Of a stretch of 62,042 nucleotides of DNA, positions 58,525-62,042 are shown one piece after another. A program made the translations under genes and the position numbers. Below the pieces are notes generated by a model, which saw only the letters and a program-made list of their open reading frames with translations, ran no database searches and was not told the DNA's origin. How positions within the stretch are numbered: the stretch's first letter is position 1; every line of letters starts with the position of its first letter. This stretch comes from an uncultured bacterium (GTDB taxonomy: Bacteria > Cyanobacteriota > Vampirovibrionia > Gastranaerophilales > Gastranaerophilaceae), in assembly GCA_949298985.1 (NCBI GenBank), contig CASFYV010000025.1, positions 1-62,042 of the forward strand, read 5' to 3'.

Positions 58525-59856
58525 ATGAGTTACAATAATAAATATTCTAATAAACCTTTTGAATCTGCTAGTAAAACTAATCATACAAGCATTATTAATG
58601 ATAAAGATGTAAAAAATTTCTTAAATAATTGTCATATTCCTTCATTTGATAAGGATATATCACAACATGCTTTGCAAAGTTATTTTCTTAAAGATCTTGA
58701 TATAAATCCAATAAAAAATATTATAGCTATTGACGGTGGTTTTACAGATGTTTTTGTAAGAAAAGAATTTCCTTCTTCTACAATTGCTTTTTTTCAATTT
58801 GGGGCTTTATTTTTTAAGTATCAGGATTTAATTGACATGGAAGAAAAACCTTTTATAGATCCAGATGATTTTTCTAAATTGCAAAATATGCAAAGAATAA
58901 AATTAGTTCTTCCTACAAAAGGAGTTACATTTAAAAATGAAATAGATCTAATAAACTCTGTTAGGAAATCTATATATGATTTTTTTGTCAATAATATTGA
59001 AAATCAAGGTTTGATAAAAGCTTTAAAATGGTTAATATTTGAAGAATATAATGATAATAATGATATTAATTGGACTATCGCGCAATGTCCAAGTTGTTCA
59101 AAACCTATAACTTTTAAACGAAATGATTTATCTTCAGATTACACATTACACTGTCTTCACTGTAATGAAACTATATATTTAACAGATGTTTTTAGATTAC
59201 ATGAGGTTGTTGATAATGAAATTGGTGCTGGCGGAATATTGGGTTATTTATGTACCACAATTGAACAGTTAATAATTGTTTATTTGATAAAAGAGATTCT
59301 TAACACAAAAGCAGATATATTAAAAGAAACATTAATAGTTAAAGATGGGCCATTGGCTTTTTTTGGACAAACTGCCAATATACATAAGCCAATGAAAAAA
59401 CTAATAAAATATTTAAATAAAAATTATACAATAAACTTAGTTGGTTTAGAAAAAAGTGGAGCTTTTGTTGAACATGCTGAAATGATAGCCGATAAATTAA
59501 AGAATAACCAAATTGTATTACTGGGCAATAGTTACATATATAAATATATTTTACCAGGACAACCTAAACCAGGCTCTATTTATGGTGAAACTACATATTA
59601 TAGTCATAAACTAATCTATAAATCTAAATATGATAATATATATATTGCTTCTATACCAACAATGGATTTAAAAGCTGAACCGAATTTATCTGATTATATA
59701 AATTTACCAATAGTATTAAATAATATTGCCTATTTAAAATGTGATTTATATTATAATTCTCTAGTTCCTGTTGTATTAGCTAATAAACTTGTTTCATTAT
59801 CAGATCATCCTAGTGCTGATATATTAAAGAGTTTTGCTCAGCAAAATGTGCTATAA
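58525..59856 (+). CDS. NurA-domain nuclease with inserted zinc ribbon
   Basis: A 443-residue protein. NurA hallmarks: NIIAIDGGFTDVF (near residue 65, first catalytic Asp), TLIVKDGPLAFFG (near 270, second Asp) and a C-terminal His region (SDYINLPIVLNN). Between the two, residues about 188-212 hold CPSC...CLHC, a zinc ribbon not usual in archaeal NurA. NurA is a 5'-3' exonuclease / single-strand endonuclease driven by HerA. I use the ATG 58525, 6 nt after AGGTG; a GTG at 58516 is in frame. It is 12 bp after herA, the last gene of the operon. The pair of NurA with a DNA methyltransferase suggests self/non-self discrimination. Confidence 0.82.
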   Translation: MSYNNKYSNKPFESASKTNHTSIINDKDVKNFLNNCHIPSFDKDISQHALQSYFLKDLDINPIKNIIAIDGGFTDVFVRKEFPSSTIAFFQFGALFFKYQDLIDMEEKPFIDPDDFSKLQNMQRIKLVLPTKGVTFKNEIDLINSVRKSIYDFFVNNIENQGLIKALKWLIFEEYNDNNDINWTIAQCPSCSKPITFKRNDLSSDYTLHCLHCNETIYLTDVFRLHEVVDNEIGAGGILGYLCTTIEQLIIVYLIKEILNTKADILKETLIVKDGPLAFFGQTANIHKPMKKLIKYLNKNYTINLVGLEKSGAFVEHAEMIADKLKNNQIVLLGNSYIYKYILPGQPKPGSIYGETTYYSHKLIYKSKYDNIYIASIPTMDLKAEPNLSDYINLPIVLNNIAYLKCDLYYNSLVPVVLANKLVSLSDHPSADILKSFAQQNVL

Positions 59857-59939
59857 TAACATAATCTTAAATATTATCTTTTATAATAAGTAAAATAATT
59901 TAAAATCAATACTATAGAGAAAATAATAGTTTAGTATTA

Positions 59940-61703
59940 TCATATTGATAAAATAAGTTGTCTAATAATTAAGTTTTCGAGTTTTGAATATAGTCTAGTG
60001 TAATTATCAGTATTATTTTTGCAGTGTATAGCCTCATTATGAATTATATTTAATAAATAGTAATGTTCAGAAACATCTCCTCCTAAATCTTCTATAAATC
60101 TGATTTTCTCAATAGTTGTATGACAGTCTAAAAACTTATCTTTACTGTCATTTTCTAATCTGTCATATAAAGATTTTTCAATTTTTAGTCTTACAAAACA
60201 GCATACAGCTAGAGGATCATATTCGGTAGTTCTATTTTCATCTTTATATAATTCATAATGATTTTTAATATAAGAAATAAAATCAGATTTTGTGTGAATT
60301 TTATTTAAGTTTAAATTATCAAATATTTCTATTGGTTCATAATTATCAGGATTGTAATGTAAATAATATTTTGAAATATTATCAATTTGTTCATCTGTAA
60401 ATTTGTTTTCTTTTTTATTTCTATAAATCAATAATTTTTCAATAATTTTTTCATTAGGTTTTCTTTGGGATTTTGAAAGATAGTAAATATGTAAATTTTT
60501 GAAGTAATATGATTGAAAGACAACTGGATCTAAATGAGTCATAATAATTACATAAATTTTTTTATTTTTTTCTCTAAAAGTTTCTATAAATTTATTTATA
60601 TAATACTGTGCCGATACTAAATTAGCTTCATCAAGGTAATCAAATATTTCATCTATAATTAATATACTGTTATCCCCGTGTAATTTTACTTCCGCTTTTA
60701 ATAACTTTGCTATAAATACTAAAATATCTCTTTGACCATTGGAAATTAAACTAGGATTTGGAAACTCAGCTACAAGTTTCCCTTTTTTCTCCAGTAACTC
60801 CAGCTTTAACCAAGCATTGTTAAAATTGTTAATTCTGCTTTTAAATTTTTCCTTTTCTAAACAGTAAGAATAATATTTGTAAATATTATTAAATTTAATT
60901 GAAGGCAATGATAATATAATATCGATAACTTGGATACTTTGGATATATAAATCTTTGATATCTTTAATTTCATCACTATATTTTTTTATTAAATTAGCGA
61001 TCTCAGTAAGATCATTAATGTTTTTAAGTTTAGTTATGTCTACGTTTTCAAAATTTTTAATTTCTTTTAATGATAATTCAGATAATTGTTCTTTAAATTC
61101 TAGAAGAATTTTTTGTCTTTTTTTTAATTCAAAAGATTTATAGTTAATCTTATTTTTAAACTCACATATGAATTTTTTGTTATTAAATAAAAATTTTAAA
61201 TTCTTAAATATATGAGAATTTTTCTTTATAGCTTTTCGGTATTCTCTAACAGAATATGATAAATTCTCCTTTTTAGGAATTGTATTCCATATTATCAATG
61301 GCTCTATATCTATTACAGCATAAGAGGTCCCACCTCCTAAAGATTTTTTCTTTGCCTTTAAAGGAGAATTTATTACCTCTATTTCAAACATACTATTTAT
61401 TGTATTTTTATTTTCATCGGCATAAAAATTTTGTTCATTGTTACCATACTCATCAGAAGTTATAATTGATAAACAAGGTTTATAATCAAAATTTTGTTCT
61501 CTATATTCTAATGGCGAAAGTTTTATTTTTGTTTTTAATAAGGCATTAAAAGCTGTAGTAATTGAACTCTTTCCAAACCCATTTGGTGCAACAAACAAAT
61601 TAGGTTTATTGGGTATCAAATATTGATTTGGCGAAAACTGATAATTCTTAAAGCCTTTTATATTTTTTATTTCTATTTTTTTTATTCTACAATTATCATT
61701 CAT
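59940..61703 (-). CDS. SMC/RecF-like AAA ATPase
   Basis: A 587-residue ABC/SMC-type ATPase. Walker A is APNGFGKSSITTAF (near 39-52), a coiled-coil region with many Lys/Glu/Leu lies at about 160-270, the ABC signature is LISNGQRDIL (near 318-327) and Walker B SILIIDEIFDYLD (near 345-357). The C-terminal 180 residues (from about 400) form an added alpha-helical domain with EHYYLLNIIHNEAIHC, unlike RecF. Such ATPases occur with nuclease, reverse-transcriptase or tRNA-cleaving partners in defence (RloC-like). It is leaderless-looking, convergent with NurA and divergent from the Dam-like gene, sharing 96 bp of promoter DNA. Confidence 0.8.
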   Translation of the reverse strand: MNDNCRIKKIEIKNIKGFKNYQFSPNQYLIPNKPNLFVAPNGFGKSSITTAFNALLKTKIKLSPLEYREQNFDYKPCLSIITSDEYGNNEQNFYADENKNTINSMFEIEVINSPLKAKKKSLGGGTSYAVIDIEPLIIWNTIPKKENLSYSVREYRKAIKKNSHIFKNLKFLFNNKKFICEFKNKINYKSFELKKRQKILLEFKEQLSELSLKEIKNFENVDITKLKNINDLTEIANLIKKYSDEIKDIKDLYIQSIQVIDIILSLPSIKFNNIYKYYSYCLEKEKFKSRINNFNNAWLKLELLEKKGKLVAEFPNPSLISNGQRDILVFIAKLLKAEVKLHGDNSILIIDEIFDYLDEANLVSAQYYINKFIETFREKNKKIYVIIMTHLDPVVFQSYYFKNLHIYYLSKSQRKPNEKIIEKLLIYRNKKENKFTDEQIDNISKYYLHYNPDNYEPIEIFDNLNLNKIHTKSDFISYIKNHYELYKDENRTTEYDPLAVCCFVRLKIEKSLYDRLENDSKDKFLDCHTTIEKIRFIEDLGGDVSEHYYLLNIIHNEAIHCKNNTDNYTRLYSKLENLIIRQLILSI

Positions 61704-61709
61704 AAGGCA

Positions 61710-61715
61710 ATTATA
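61710..61715 (-). promoter_or_regulatory. -10 box 6 nt before the ATPase ATG
   Basis: Reverse-strand TATAAT at 61710-61715 and ATG at 61703; no Shine-Dalgarno and a weak -35. Confidence 0.5.
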
Positions 61716-61763
61716 CTATAAAATAAAGCTAATAGGGGTGCTTTCTTAACTTTTCTTCATTAA

Positions 61764-61792
61764 TTGAAAATAACTCTTGTTTAACATAGAAT
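61764..61792 (+). promoter_or_regulatory. Promoter of the Dam-like gene (leaderless)
   Basis: TTGAAA (61764-61769), exactly 17 nt, TAGAAT (61787-61792), then 7 nt to the ATG at 61800; no ribosome site. Confidence 0.7.
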
Positions 61793-61799
61793 ACTAATT

Positions 61800-62042
61800 A
61801 TGGAAAAAGAAAAGTGTTTATCACCCATTTTAAAATGGGCTGGCGGTAAGGAGCAAGAATTAAAGTATATACTTCCTAATGTGCCAGATGAATTTACTCG
61901 CTTTATTGAGCCTTTTGTTGGTGGGGGAGCCGTTTACTTTTCTATGAAAAATAAAAACATGCTCATCAATGATAAATCTGTTGAACTAATAGCTTTATAT
62001 AACAATATAAAATATAACAACAAAGATTTTATAAGCCACTTA
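61800..62042 (+). CDS. Dam-like DNA N6-adenine methyltransferase, C-terminus cut by window edge
   Basis: The first 81 codons, open to the window end: MEKEKCLSPILKWAGGKEQE, then FTRFIEPFVGGGAVYFSMKN and LINDKSVELIALYNNIKYN. WAGGK and EPFVGGGAV are the SAM-binding motifs of class D12 (alpha-class) adenine methyltransferases such as Dam and M.DpnII. The catalytic DPPY lies beyond the edge. It is divergent from the ATPase. The target (GATC or otherwise) is not determinable here. A cognate restriction enzyme, if present, would follow to the right. Confidence 0.92.
   Translation, partial: MEKEKCLSPILKWAGGKEQELKYILPNVPDEFTRFIEPFVGGGAVYFSMKNKNMLINDKSVELIALYNNIKYNNKDFISHL

Overview
The window is a low-GC (roughly 30%), gene-dense chromosomal segment of a Gram-negative-type bacterium. 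It combines an LPS-transport-type outer-membrane protein, a class A penicillin-binding protein, a complete MinCDE system, GH57 and oversized GH13 enzymes, and many small proteins with a shared N-terminal NF(G/K) motif. This mix, with non-photosynthetic and apparently fermentative gene content (PPi-dependent phosphofructokinase, a 2-hydroxyacyl-CoA dehydratase activator-like ATPase, a GGGtGRT protein), best fits the gut Gastranaerophilales / Vampirovibrionia ('Melainabacteria'), sister to Cyanobacteria. The taxon is an inference from gene content, not from a marker search.

Layout: (1) 1-8.3 kb, leftward: the 5' end of rpsL with promoter and structured leader, then an envelope operon read from 8.3 kb down to about 0.4 kb (PBP1A, a PurH-domain paralog, a 37-aa membrane protein, an M23 peptidase, an LptD-like protein, a class II aldolase, a GNAT-like protein). 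(2) 8.4-20.9 kb: a Cys-cluster protein, an SH3-like secreted protein, rsmH-ftsL-like, a 1613-aa GH13 protein, a solitary FliI/SctN-type ATPase, a 51-bp tandem repeat, an FAD oxidoreductase and small lineage-specific proteins. (3) 21-36.7 kb: a histidine kinase, a HEAT protein, a RelA/SpoT-like protein, a detached rpsE-rpmD-rplO-secY block, aroQ, folE2, a GHL10 glycosidase, an M20 peptidase, and the GGGtGRT / Fe-S scaffold pair separated by an 88-bp tandem repeat. (4) 36.8-38.2 kb: a repeat-bounded composite segment carrying one unknown gene. (5) 38.2-52.9 kb: an XRE/HAD divergent pair, folK, rpmE, GH57, pheA, an MFS efflux pump with tandem palindromes upstream, minCDE, PPi-PFK and zupT.

(6) 53.1-62.0 kb is accessory DNA beginning at tRNA-Asp, whose last 20 bp are duplicated 222 bp downstream, like an attachment site. 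It holds palindromes, a frameshifted kinase-like gene, then an operon of a PvuII-type N4-cytosine methyltransferase, a HerA translocase and a NurA nuclease carrying an inserted zinc ribbon. Convergent to it is an SMC/RecF-like ATPase, divergent from a Dam-like adenine methyltransferase cut by the window end. The m4C methyltransferase-HerA-NurA operon is the best candidate for an unusual restriction/defence system: the methyltransferase would mark self DNA while HerA-NurA processes unmarked DNA.

Two features recur across the window. Several genes have a -10 hexamer only 6-7 nt before ATG and no Shine-Dalgarno sequence, suggesting leaderless mRNAs. Six otherwise unrelated proteins carry the NF(G/K)-like motif in their first 20 or so residues. 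Coding starts were adjusted where a Shine-Dalgarno sequence or family length favoured an internal start.
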